Part shown: positions 50,319 through 59,396 of the stretch, piece by piece
Numbering within the stretch: the first letter of the stretch is position 1
How the letters are laid out: the number at the start of each line of letters is the position of its first letter
Assembly: GCF_024585265.1 (NCBI RefSeq)
Contig: NZ_CP036533.1
Span: 6,953,001 to 7,017,000, forward strand
Reading direction: 5' to 3'
DNA from: Bradyrhizobium sp. WBAH42
GTDB taxonomy: Bacteria; Pseudomonadota; Alphaproteobacteria; Rhizobiales; Xanthobacteraceae
DNA length: 64,000 nucleotides
Notes under the pieces: model-generated
Seen by the model: the letters and a program-made list of their open reading frames with translations, nothing else
What the model was told of the DNA's origin: nothing
Databases searched by the model: none
Translations under genes and position numbers: made by a program

Positions 50319-51185
50319 TTAGCTACGCATTTCGCTACCGAGTTGGCAACCCAGTAAGACGTTGTCGATCAGACGCGTTGAGCCAACGTAGGCTGCCGCA
50401 CAAAGCGCCGCGGGGCGCCGCAGTGGACTATCGGCGGTTTTGAGCGTGTCACCGTCGACAAGTTCAAGATACTGCAATCTGTCAACTGCCTCTAAATGCC
50501 CCTTGGCGACCGCAATCAGCATTTCTACGTTGCGCTCTCCCGAGCGAAATTCGTCGAGCGCGGCGGATAGTCCCCGGTTGATCGCAAGGGCCCGCTGACG
50601 CTCTTCTTTGCTGAGATAGCGGTTGCGGCTGCTCATTGCGAGCCCATCGCGTTCGCGAACGGTTGGTACAGTGACCATCTCGATCGGGAGATTGAGATCA
50701 ATCACCATGCGACGCACGACTGCGCATTGCTGAAAATCCTTCTGCCCAAAAAATACGACATCGGGCTGCACCATGTTGAACAACTTGCATATGACGGTCG
50801 CCACACCGCGAAAATGCCCAGGCCTGAAGACTCCGCACAGAGGTTTGGCGAGGTCGCCCGGTTCAACGAAGGTTTCGAAATGGCTCCTATAAACTTCCTG
50901 TGTATCCGGCGCGAAGAGGATCGCAACACCGCCATCACGGCACAGTTCCTCATCACGTAGAAAGTCGCGCGGATAGCTGCTGAGATCCTCGTTTGGTCCG
51001 AACTGAGTGGGGTTGACGAAGATGCTGACGACCGTGAGGTCGCATTGCGCCTGGCTCGCTGCGATCAGCGCCATGTGGCCATCGTGAAGATAGCCCATTG
51101 TCGGCACCAATCCGACCCGTCGATTGGCGCCGCGGGATTTAGCGAGAGTACGGCGAAGTTCAGCGACCGTCGTGATTGTTTGCAT
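50319..51185 (-). CDS. panC: PanC, pantothenate synthetase
   Basis: PanC joins pantoate and beta-alanine with ATP to make pantothenate. I start it at 51183-51185 (MQTITTVAELRRTLAKS), giving 288 residues; the longer frame to 51350 only overlaps panB. Motifs are VPTMGYLHDGHMALIAAS with the HxGH nucleotide site, IFVNPTQFGPNEDLSSYPRD and QPDVVFFGQKDFQQ. It follows panB by 13 bases. Duplicate panBC pairs on symbiotic replicons are known in rhizobia. Confidence 0.95.
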   Translation of the reverse strand: MQTITTVAELRRTLAKSRGANRRVGLVPTMGYLHDGHMALIAASQAQCDLTVVSIFVNPTQFGPNEDLSSYPRDFLRDEELCRDGGVAILFAPDTQEVYRSHFETFVEPGDLAKPLCGVFRPGHFRGVATVICKLFNMVQPDVVFFGQKDFQQCAVVRRMVIDLNLPIEMVTVPTVRERDGLAMSSRNRYLSKEERQRALAINRGLSAALDEFRSGERNVEMLIAVAKGHLEAVDRLQYLELVDGDTLKTADSPLRRPAALCAAAYVGSTRLIDNVLLGCQLGSEMRS

Positions 51186-51198
51186 GTGTAGCTCTATA

Positions 51199-52071
51199 TC
51201 AAGTTGGGTTGGACGGCGCCCAGGTGGCAATTGACTCTCCGACGTCTTCGGGAAGCCTATAGGACTCTTGCGGTCCCGGGAATGCACCACCGCGGACATC
51301 CGCGGCCCAGCGCGAGAGCGCATCATGCAAATGCTGAAAGCCTTCTGCATAGGCGCGAACGAATTTGGGGCGATGACCTCCAGTGAGGCCCAGTACGTCG
51401 TGAAACACGAGCACCTGGCCTGAACAGTCCGGGCCGGCGCCGATCCCGATTGTCGGTATTGTCAAGGACTTGGTCGCTCGAGCAGCAAGCTCGGCCGGAA
51501 TGCCCTCCAAGACCAAGGCGAAACAGCCGGCCTCCTGCAGAAGGTGAGCATCATCGAGCAAACGCAACGCTTCATCCGCTTTCCGACCCTGCACTTTGAA
51601 GCCGCCCATCACGTTGACGCTCTGAGGCATAAGACCGAGATGACCCATCACAGGAATGTCGCAATCGACGAGCGCCCGTACTATCTCGATTCTCTTGCCA
51701 CCGCCCTCGAGTTTCACTGCAGCTGCGCCTCGCTGCAGGAATCCGCCAGCATTGCGTATCGTTTCCTCGACGCTGACGTGGAAGCTTAGAAACGGCATAT
51801 CGGCGACGAGTAAAGCACGAGGCTTGCTACGTACCACCGCATCCAGATGATGGTTCATCATCGCAACGCTCACTGGAAGCGTATTTTCGAATCCAAGGCA
51901 AACGTTACCCACACTGTCACCGACAAGAATGATGTCGACGGACGGATCCGCGATACGCGCCGCAACCGCGTCGTAGGCAGTCGTCATGACGAGACGCCGA
52001 CCGTCCTGCTTCCACCGCTGCAGCATGGGAATTGTGATGCGATCGGTCGACTTCTCCGAAACGTGGCTCAT
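51199..52071 (-). CDS. panB: PanB, 3-methyl-2-oxobutanoate hydroxymethyltransferase
   Basis: PanB makes ketopantoate from 2-ketoisovalerate and methylene-tetrahydrofolate, the first step to pantothenate. I start it at 52069-52071 (MSHVSEKSTDRITIPM), giving 290 residues. Family motifs are MTTAYDAVAARIADPSVDII, LVGDSVGNVCLGFENTLPVS with the metal-binding Asp, GAAAVKLEGG, VMGHLGLMPQSVNVMGGFKV and TIGIGAGPDCSGQVLVFHD. It is the first gene of a panBC pair. Ketopantoate reductase (panE) is not present here. Confidence 0.95.
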   Translation of the reverse strand: MSHVSEKSTDRITIPMLQRWKQDGRRLVMTTAYDAVAARIADPSVDIILVGDSVGNVCLGFENTLPVSVAMMNHHLDAVVRSKPRALLVADMPFLSFHVSVEETIRNAGGFLQRGAAAVKLEGGGKRIEIVRALVDCDIPVMGHLGLMPQSVNVMGGFKVQGRKADEALRLLDDAHLLQEAGCFALVLEGIPAELAARATKSLTIPTIGIGAGPDCSGQVLVFHDVLGLTGGHRPKFVRAYAEGFQHLHDALSRWAADVRGGAFPGPQESYRLPEDVGESIATWAPSNPT

Positions 52072-52794
52072 TTGGACCTCAGCTCGATTTTGCAGGTGCG
52101 AATGTGGCAAAGCTTGAACTTCGGTTAACTCGTCAACGACTCCGAAGTCATAGCTATCCACAGCGACGAGATGATCGAATATGTCGGGTGATCAGCAGTC
52201 TAGTTGCTGCGAAACGCAGGTGAACCTCTTCGGCTTTAGCTTAACTGACTGCGTCCCGGAGTTCTTGTTGCGGATGTTTACGAACTCCTTGGTGGAGGGC
52301 CGCTGCGAGATAAGGGGGTGGATCGAGGGCTGATGGAGCCGTGGTAATGAAGATTGCCTCCGTCTCATGCTTCGCGGCGTATACTGTTCTCGTTTGAAGA
52401 AATTCAGCCTTCCGCGCAAACGGTACTTCCTAGGGAGCGGGGAAGAAAATTGTCAACTTGCACAAGAGAAAAAGAAATCGACGGCTCAAAAATGGCCCGG
52501 GAATGGATGAAAATCCTTTTGGTTGCGCCATCATCGCCGCGAGACTTTCTTCGCTTGTCTGTTAGTAATGCAGGCGTGCGTCGGCTTCCGCCGATTCGCC
52601 TACCGGCTGCCTCTGTAGGCAAGCGATCCGGTCTGCTCTAGAGCAGCTCACGGGCTGGATCGACGATGCGCAGTGTAGAATGCCTTGAGGTCCGCCAAGG
52701 TGCGCAATACTGCGGCCTGACAAAGATCGCATTTCCAAGCACCGCAGCAGCAGATCTCGGTCGCTAAAGAGCCCCAATAGAACTTGGTGCCGAT
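52072..52794. other. Intergenic region upstream of panB
   Basis: About 720 bases with no recognisable gene. It precedes an IS481 relic, and some of it may be further IS debris. Confidence 0.4.
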
Positions 52795-53322
52795 TTACTC
52801 GAGGCCGAGGCGTTCGCCCGCTTTAGCGGGAAGCAAAGGTTCGTAGCGGGGTCCGTTGTCGGTCCTGACTTGCTGGTCTTGACGCCGACGCTTGTGGCGT
52901 CCTCGCCTTGAGGACGGCCGCGGCGCAGCCCTGACGATCGCTCTTCATCGCCTTGCTGGAGGTATTGAGGCATCCTCGATTCAGATGTCGACATAGTCCT
53001 GGCCAGGTTCTTCGCCGCGTACCCGCAGGCTGCTCTTTCAACCGGCCGGCACAGTTATACTTGCCCAGCTTTTTGATATCGATGTGTCAGCTCACGGGAT
53101 GCTCACGTTCATAGCGCCGCACCGGTTCGGCCGGATCAAGCTGCGCAATCGGCATAGCGCGGTCGTCGCACTCCGACTTCGGCGCATGTGGCAGGCAGAG
53201 TTTGGCTCGGCGTTCAAAGAAACCTTGTAGAGCGATCACGCTATTGACACCTGCCCTTGCGGAACGCTTGACCCACTTGGCGACGGACTTGGCCCGAATT
53301 GCAGCGCGGTTGGCCTTTGTCA
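52795..53322 (-). pseudogene. IS481-family transposase relic
   Basis: Reading the minus strand across several frames gives, in order, AIRAKSVAKWVKR (helix-turn-helix), RRYEREHPVS then a stop, HIDIKKLGKYNCAGRL (first catalytic Asp region of IS481 integrases), and later RTDNGPRYEPLL (second catalytic Asp block, TDNG). Intact IS481 proteins have these in one frame. Stops and frameshifts make it inactive. Terminal inverted repeats were not identified. Confidence 0.7.
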
Positions 53323-53483
53323 GGCTCTCACGCTCGGGACCATGGCTTCCCGATCTCTCGGCGTCAGAGCCGCATCCTTATGCGTGCCTATCAATTCTCC
53401 AGGAGTGGGCTAAAGCTTCGCTAACTCCAGCTTCCTCGTTCACGACCTGTTGGACAACCTACCGAGAGCTCACACTAGGGGGC

Positions 53484-53903
53484 TCACAGACATGCTACCC
53501 GAACCGGCTGACACTCATGCGCCCCCTCTAAAAGCGCGCGTATGCGCGCAGCGATCTGCCGTGCTTCCTTCGGCCGCAGGTTGGGTTTCATGCAATCGAG
53601 TATGGTTAGCATTGCCTGGACTTCGTCCATGTTCAATGTGGCAACCTTGCGATCTGATAGTCCTAGAGACTGATCGGAGGCACGGACCTGCTTGGCTACA
53701 AGCACCGCAAGCGCTTGCGACCGCAGGGTGGTGATATGCCGCTCCAATATATGCATTTTTGGCCTGTAGCTGCCTTGGGCATGGTGTCGCAAGCGCTGGC
53801 GGCCAACCCGGTCACAAGGACTGGGGCTGGCCACCTTTGCTCCCATGAGGCTCAAATTCTCAAGGGTGACTAAGTTATATCTGCGAGAAGTAATGAAGGG
53901 CAC
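53484..53903 (-). CDS. Hypothetical protein, uncertain
   Basis: A 139-codon frame, possibly starting at the inner methionine MHILERHITTLRSQALAVLV, encodes a helical, charged C-terminal half (NMDEVQAMLTILDCMK, then RPKEARQIAARIRALLEGA). I recognise no family. It lies in IS debris and may be a relic or chance frame; the regular amphipathic pattern is the only reason to list it. Confidence 0.3.
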   Translation of the reverse strand: MPFITSRRYNLVTLENLSLMGAKVASPSPCDRVGRQRLRHHAQGSYRPKMHILERHITTLRSQALAVLVAKQVRASDQSLGLSDRKVATLNMDEVQAMLTILDCMKPNLRPKEARQIAARIRALLEGAHECQPVRVACL

Positions 53904-54288
53904 CTACCAAAATAGGTCGGCCCCATCTCATCGTCGCCCCTCTAAACTGGGCCTTTGCCTTAAAGCGATTGGAGACACCAGCATGACCAGACACGTGGGC
54001 GTAGATAGAAAACAGTGCATAAAAGACAATGTCAGGCCGAACGCACATGAGAGGCGCAAGAATGTTGGCAGGGCAAGTCCAGACGAAGCGTGATAGAATG
54101 AGAAGATTATCCGAGACCTTGAAAGCCGCGACAGGAAGTACCGCGTTGAAGAATCGACGACGCTGCGGGCGTCGTCGTTGCCACACGTGGCGGACACAAT
54201 TGCATCAAGACAACAGCGCACCGGACTAAGCCAAAGCACTCTCCTTTCCCTTCCTGAGTGTTGGCGAAAATTGATCGGAAGCAGTGTG

Positions 54289-54336
54289 GGTGCGACTCGG
54301 CGCCGTTTGGTTGCGCTGGAGCAGACGCTGTCCCTA
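54289..54336 (+). repeat. Hairpin-repeat family, short copy 1
   Basis: Contains TGCGACTCGGCGCC (motif at 54294) and, 32 bases on, ACGCTGTCCCTA. This is the short form, equal to the right half of the full copies at 54524 and 55134. Confidence 0.65.
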
Positions 54337-54523
54337 CCCCGCCCGGACTCCTTGTTGAACTAGCAGAACATGAATCAGCACTTTTTCGCCACGCATGCAG
54401 TTGGCAACGCTTTCCCTGCCACCCAGCTAACTGCTCCAAACTGAGCTTTAAGCGGCGGCAAGAAGCTGATTGCTTGCAAAAACGATCGAAATCGAGAGGA
54501 GAACTAACCTGCGAGTTGTGAGC

Positions 54524-54657
54524 ATTGCGGACGCGACTCGGCGCCTGGCAGCCTGGGGGGGCATCATGAGGCACCACTCTGCCGCATCCGCAATGCAATG
54601 AGCTTAACGGAAGCGTGACTCGGCACATGGTGGTCCTTCAGCTCATGCGCTGTCCCT
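54524..54657 (+). repeat. Hairpin-repeat family, full copy A
   Basis: The left part is an inverted repeat ATTGCGGACGCG (54524-54535) / CGCATCCGCAAT (54583-54594), 11 of 12 paired. It contains GACTCGGCGCC at 54535. The right part has TGACTCGGCAC at 54616 and GCGCTGTCCCT at 54647. Confidence 0.75.
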
Positions 54658-54696
54658 GCCAAGCCCCGTTAAACCCAACGCTTTTTTATCGGGACT

Positions 54697-54714
54697 GGCT
54701 TACCGAAAGCTGAC
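54697..54714 (-). promoter_or_regulatory. Degenerate tts-box-like sequence
   Basis: The minus strand reads GTCAGCTTTCGGTAAGCC, followed by AGTCCC. It differs from the core GTCAGNTTNTCGNAAGC at two central positions. It lies 69 bases upstream of a 173-codon frame (54107-54628) that overlaps the repeats and looks like no known effector. Confidence 0.35.
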
Positions 54715-55133
54715 AGACCTGCGCAATCAAATAATGAAGGCGAGCATGTGGCGCGGGCCGCTTGCCGCTGGCAGCGATATCGCCGTTACGCCTCAGATCA
54801 GCAATTCGGCGCGCTTGCGATGAGCGGCAACCGCATTGGGACCACGCGCCGGATTGACACTCAGCCAATCCACCGCGCGTTTAATGACTGATCGCCGTAT
54901 GACTTCACGCCCCCTGGCTCGTGGGCTCTTCGATGCAGGATTGGCCATTCGGATTGCGCACACTTGCTTTCGAATTCGAATACCTCGCGCCGTTACCGGC
55001 TCGTGCTCCACGCTGGGTTCGCGTGTGGAGGACGATTGGGTTTCGATTCGTCAAAATGCTTAATGAGCTCGTCAGCCTACCTCCCTGTCAGGCGCGAAAA
55101 TTAGACGCAATTAGCGAGTTCGAGAGAAAGAGC

Positions 55134-55273
55134 GCGGATGCGACTCGGCGCCGATGTCCACCAGGGAGGGTGGATAAATGCGCTATCTGTCGCATCCGCT
55201 TCGCCGGAACGCTGGGGGCGACATGACTCGGCACCCCCCATTGGAGGAAGGAAGGCGCTGTCCCTATCACGTA
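55134..55273 (+). repeat. Hairpin-repeat family, full copy B
   Basis: The left part is a perfect 11-base inverted repeat GCGGATGCGAC (55134-55144) / GTCGCATCCGC (55189-55199). It contains GACTCGGCGCC at 55142. The right part has TGACTCGGCAC at 55224 and GCGCTGTCCCTATCACGTAC at 55255. Confidence 0.8.
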
Positions 55274-55405
55274 CCGCTGGCTCAGTAGTCAGCCTCGGGG
55301 GATCACAAGGCTAACCCACCCGGCTTTCCCGTGAGGCCCGCCGCCTCAGGGTACAGTGGGACTTTAGAGAGAGAGTGGGCTCGGGTAACCTACCAGCATT
55401 GGTAG

Positions 55406-55678
55406 TCATGCACAGCACGGCGGCGCGAATGAGCAAGCACGCCGCGTTGAACTACCTTGCATGAAGGCAGCAGGCTTCGCGGGGTTCGGCGGTATCGGTC
55501 GCTCCGTAACGCCGTTATCCAGAGCGTCTTTGCGTATAAGCACTGGAGCTCCCTCACTACACCGCGGCCTTTGTCCCCGATATAGCTCCGGGCGCTGTTC
55601 GCCATTCTGGCGAAGGTCTCGTAGCCCAGCGCTTCTACGCTGCCCTTGCTTTGCGAGAGACCAAGGTAGGGCCAGCAC
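55406..55678 (-). pseudogene. Possible IS5-like transposase relic
   Basis: Two overlapping minus-strand frames show SYIGDKGRG (like the GDKGYD block of IS5 DDE transposases) and then LIRKDALDNGVTERPIPPNP (like the xxxIPPxxNR block). Other catalytic parts are missing. The resemblance is short and I hold it loosely. Confidence 0.35.
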
Positions 55679-56789
55679 GGCTTGCGGCGGCGAGCGTTGG
55701 CTTCCAGGCGTTTGTCCCTCGGGCTAGCGTCTGCGGCAGGCTTCCTGCCGTTTTTGGAGCGCAGTTGCGCGATAAAGTTCGCGCCGAACAGCTCGATGTC
55801 GGGCAGAGGTTGATTTTGTAGAGGCGCAAGCGTCTGCATGCTCTTCTTTCACCAAGCATCGGTCGATTCATTCTCTCGCGAGCGACCAAACGGCTTGCGT
55901 TCCCAAAATGAAGCCACACGAGCAACGCAATGACGGCTGTGCGTGCCGCAGTGCAGTCGCGCCTCTGGCGTACAGTGAGCGCGTGGCTCCGAATTCCCGC
56001 AGGATCTTTCGCGATGGATCCCCGAGAACGCGCGGCCTCAACCTGTGAGGCTGCGGGCGATCAGCGTTGATGTTATTTGTGCTCAGCATAGCATTGAATT
56101 CGCGTCTGCCGGTTCCTCAACGGCGTGCCACCATTTTGCTTCGCCGAGACTCGGCGGAACAACTCGCAACATCGAAGAGTGCGAATGTGCGGGATCGGCT
56201 GCGCAAATACGTGCGGAAGAGAAGTGCTGCCGCCGTCGTTGAGCGGCGTGCCATGATCTGTTCGGCGAAGACGATCGAAAAGGACCCTGTAGCTGCGCAA
56301 TGATCAGATAGGCATTTGATTTACGCGCTTGCCTCTTCGCTCTCGCCAAAAACTGCGATGTCTCGTACGCGCGGTAAAGATCCGGCGCCTGCCGAACCGC
56401 AATCGGCGGCGTTTCGCGGCACCAGGATAATTCGGCCTTCTCTGCAGAGAAGGCGCCAATCGACGTCTCTGATCCAGATTAGAGAAACCGTCCATTGGTG
56501 ACAAATGCGATCTCAGCGGCGCTCGACATGGGGCAGCCGCCTCGACTCATGCTGACGCTTGCCAGGGAACGTGTCCGCCGGCTTAGGCAGCAGATCGCGA
56601 GAACATCGCAAGGTTCTGGCTCACAGCAATCGACGGTCAGGATCGGGCATGGCTCACCCTTTGGTGTGTTGAGGTATTCCGAGCCCAGAAGGTTTAGAGT
56701 TAGAGGGGAGGCAGCGCGGGCCGGCTCTCCGCGCTGTTCAAAGCTCTGAAACCGCCAACTCCGCGCTGCCAGCGGAGTTAAATGACGAT

Positions 56790-56843
56790 GTGACTCGGCG
56801 CTCGTCAAAGAGGCCCTCGGAAAGCGCTGTCTCTATCACGTGC
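56790..56843 (+). repeat. Hairpin-repeat family, short copy 2
   Basis: Contains TGTGACTCGGCGCT (motif at 56792) and, 32 bases on, GCGCTGTCTCTATCACGTGC. It matches the right half of full copy B, including ATCACGT. Confidence 0.7.
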
Positions 56844-57707
56844 GCCACTAACTTCGCTCGCCAGCGCCGCGGTACTGCAACGCTGCCACCTCGCACCCTT
56901 GGGCGGCTGCCCGGGGCGCCCTGCCTTTTATCGCCGAGACGTCCCGCAAGGCACCTGCCAGATTTGGTCGGCTGAGCTGGCTTGCGAGGGAGAAACTGAC
57001 GCGTTGTGCCGACCACCCCTGCCCCCGCACCCAATCCTGAAGCCGCTTATCGCGAGGGGGCAATGAGCTTCTGGCTTGTTCACCCTAGCCACGGATCCGA
57101 TTCCCGACTTCAGCATCATTGGAGCGCACCTGGAGACAAAGACGCAATATCCAGGCCATAGGTCGAGCCATAGCAGTATGTCTGAACGTTGCGAGAACGG
57201 CGAAGGCCATTTCCCCTCGCTAGGTAGACCTGCCTAAGGACGGTTGAACCATCCACCGCCTCCTCGCCCACGGTCTAGCTAAGTACTCCAATCGGCCGAA
57301 CTGGTGGCGAATTCGACGGCGGAAATAGAGCCCTGTGGCGAAGCCCGGGATTTCCACTTCGGTCTTGGCTAAATGGAGAGGTTGTGCGGTTCCTAGCAGT
57401 ATCAGTTCCATGCAACGCCGTTCGCTCGTATCTTTTTCTTCGCCTGGGCATCCGATTGCACGACGAGCTCATGGAGGGCGTTACACTTGGTCATGATCCG
57501 AGCAAGGATGCTCGAGATGATCAGTTCGCCCCACGTCGTCTTGTCGACTGGCGCCAGCGCAGGTGCGTGCACCTCGTTGAGCTGCGCGATAACCTAGAGG
57601 TTCGATCGTGGGGGAGGCCGATTGCAAATTTTCCTTGCCGACGAATCCAGACAAGGCGATCTTACGTCTCGCGCGAGTACTTGCCCGTGTGGCCGCGAGG
57701 GAGGATC

Positions 57708-59363
57708 ATGAAAGACAGCTCATCGATCGAAACGAGGAAAAGAGCGACGATCTATGCTCGATTCTCAACCGATCTTCAGAACGAGCGATCGATTGAGGAT
57801 CAGCTTTCACTTTGTCAAAGCTATGCCGAGCGTGAAGGATTAATTGTTGTCAGTACCCATGAAGATCGGGCTCGTTCGGGCGGGTCTGTCATGGGCCGCG
57901 AAGGCCTGCTACAGATGTTGGACCAGGCGCGGGAAAGATCCTTTGACGTAGTGATCGTCGAAGCGCTCGATCGCCTCTCTCGCGACATGGAAGATCTGGC
58001 TGGCATTCATAAGCGGCTGTCATTTCTCGGGATCGAGATCCGGGCGGTCCACGAGGGCGTCGTTAACACTGTGCTGGTGGGCCTTCGCGGCTTGGTCGGA
58101 CAACTTTATCGCGAGGACAATGCGCACAAGGTGCGTCGCGGCCAAGCGGGGCGGGTTAAGCAAGGTTTGGCTGGTGGCGGCCTGACGTACGGATACGCAG
58201 CGGTCCCTGGAAGAGGTGGTGAACGAGTGGTTGTCGAGGCCGAGGCACAAGTGATCCGGCGCATTTTTCAGGAATACGTGGACGGCCGTACGCCTCGGGA
58301 AATCGCGCATGATCTCAACAACGAGGGGGTATCTCCTCCGCGGGGACGAGGTTGGAATGCGTCAACAATCAATGGCAATCATGAGAGGGGCGCCGGCATT
58401 CTACTAAACGAACTTTATGTGGGGCGCCTTGTCTGGAACAAGGTCAGGATGGTGAAGGACCCCGACTCGGGAAAACGCCTGTCGCGACCTAATCCGAAGA
58501 GTGACTGGCAGATGGCTGAAGTGCCGCATCTTGCAATTGTCAATCCAGAGCTATTCACGGCTGCTCAGCAACGCAAGGAAGAGCGCGGTCACATCCACCC
58601 CAGCCACCAACGTCGGCCTCGTCGGATGCTATCCGGACTGCTCCGGTGCGGCTCATGCGGTTCGGGTATGGCAACCAATGGACGCGATAAGTCAGGGCGC
58701 ACTCGTATTCGCTGCTCCGCGTCGAAAGAGAGCGGCACATGTTCTGATGCAAAGACCTTTTATCTAGATGCGGTCGAGAGTGCAGTCCTCAGCGGGCTCA
58801 GGGCCGAACTGCGTGCACCGAAGGTGTTTTCGGAATACGTACGAACGTATCTGGAGGAGCGGAAGCGCCTCCTAGCTACATCACAGGCAAAGCGACACCG
58901 CCTCGAGCAGCAGCTAGGGCAGTTGACTCGAGAAATCGAACGACTGGTCGATGCGATCGCGAAGGGACATGGCGATCCGTCTGTTCTCGGGCCGCGATCG
59001 ACTGCCTTAGATGCCGAACGAAAGCGGATATCTGAGGAGTTGCAAAGCGAACCACCCGCCCCGAACGAAATTGCGCTGCATCCGGCCATCCTAAAACGAT
59101 ATGAGGAGCAACTCGGTCGGCTTGAAGAAGCAGTGGGTAAAGGTGTCAGTGCGGGCGACGGAGAGGCCGCGGAAGCCATTAGAGACTTGGTCGAGACGGT
59201 CACCGTGCTCCGCCAACCGGGACGCCCAGGTGGTTTAGCCGTCGAGATAGCAGGCCGGCTGAACTCCCTGCTCGGCGAAAAGGCCTATCCAAATAAAGTC
59301 AAAGGAGTGTGGGGAAAGGTGGTAGCGGGGGAGGGACTCGAACCCCCGACCCCAGGATTATGA
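57708..59363 (+). CDS. Large serine recombinase (site-specific integrase)
   Basis: I start this at 57708 (MKDSSSIETRKRATIYARFS), behind a GGGAGG ribosome site, giving 551 residues. The resolvase domain has the catalytic Ser in YARFSTDLQNERSIEDQ, and VIVEALDRLSRDMEDLAG. A recombinase domain (GGLTYGYAAVPG, then GRTPREIAHDLNNEGVSPPR) and a zinc ribbon (LLRCGSCGSGMATNGRD) follow, then a coiled coil near residues 395-500. The last residues VAGEGLEPPTPGL are encoded inside tRNA-Met on the other strand. It is probably the integrase of an element that targets this tRNA. Confidence 0.93.
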   Translation: MKDSSSIETRKRATIYARFSTDLQNERSIEDQLSLCQSYAEREGLIVVSTHEDRARSGGSVMGREGLLQMLDQARERSFDVVIVEALDRLSRDMEDLAGIHKRLSFLGIEIRAVHEGVVNTVLVGLRGLVGQLYREDNAHKVRRGQAGRVKQGLAGGGLTYGYAAVPGRGGERVVVEAEAQVIRRIFQEYVDGRTPREIAHDLNNEGVSPPRGRGWNASTINGNHERGAGILLNELYVGRLVWNKVRMVKDPDSGKRLSRPNPKSDWQMAEVPHLAIVNPELFTAAQQRKEERGHIHPSHQRRPRRMLSGLLRCGSCGSGMATNGRDKSGRTRIRCSASKESGTCSDAKTFYLDAVESAVLSGLRAELRAPKVFSEYVRTYLEERKRLLATSQAKRHRLEQQLGQLTREIERLVDAIAKGHGDPSVLGPRSTALDAERKRISEELQSEPPAPNEIALHPAILKRYEEQLGRLEEAVGKGVSAGDGEAAEAIRDLVETVTVLRQPGRPGGLAVEIAGRLNSLLGEKAYPNKVKGVWGKVVAGEGLEPPTPGL

Positions 59364-59396
59364 TTCCCGTGCTCTAACCAGCTGAGCTACCCCGCC
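59320..59396 (-). tRNA. tRNA-Met (CAT), elongator type
   Basis: The minus strand begins GGCGGGGTAGCTCAGCTGG and ends GCTACCA. The acceptor stem GGCGGGG pairs with the 3' strand, the anticodon loop ATCATAA gives CAT, the T-loop is TTCGAGT, and CCA is encoded. The 77-base length is normal. The 3' end overlaps the recombinase coding end. A tRNA-Ile with modified CAT is less likely from the body sequence. Confidence 0.92.

Larger units (their letters stand above)
53323..57707. other. Gene-poor zone with IS debris and hairpin repeats
   Basis: Over 4 kb between the IS481 relic and the recombinase has no convincing gene apart from one doubtful frame. It contains a family of hairpin repeats (listed separately) and a possible IS5-like relic at 55406-55678. 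Open frames are scattered over all six frames, as expected for decayed DNA. Confidence 0.55.

Noticed and set aside
54107..54628. 173-codon minus-strand frame downstream of the weak tts box
   Set aside because: It overlaps the hairpin repeats, is rich in Cys, Ser and Arg as in chance frames, and has no family features.
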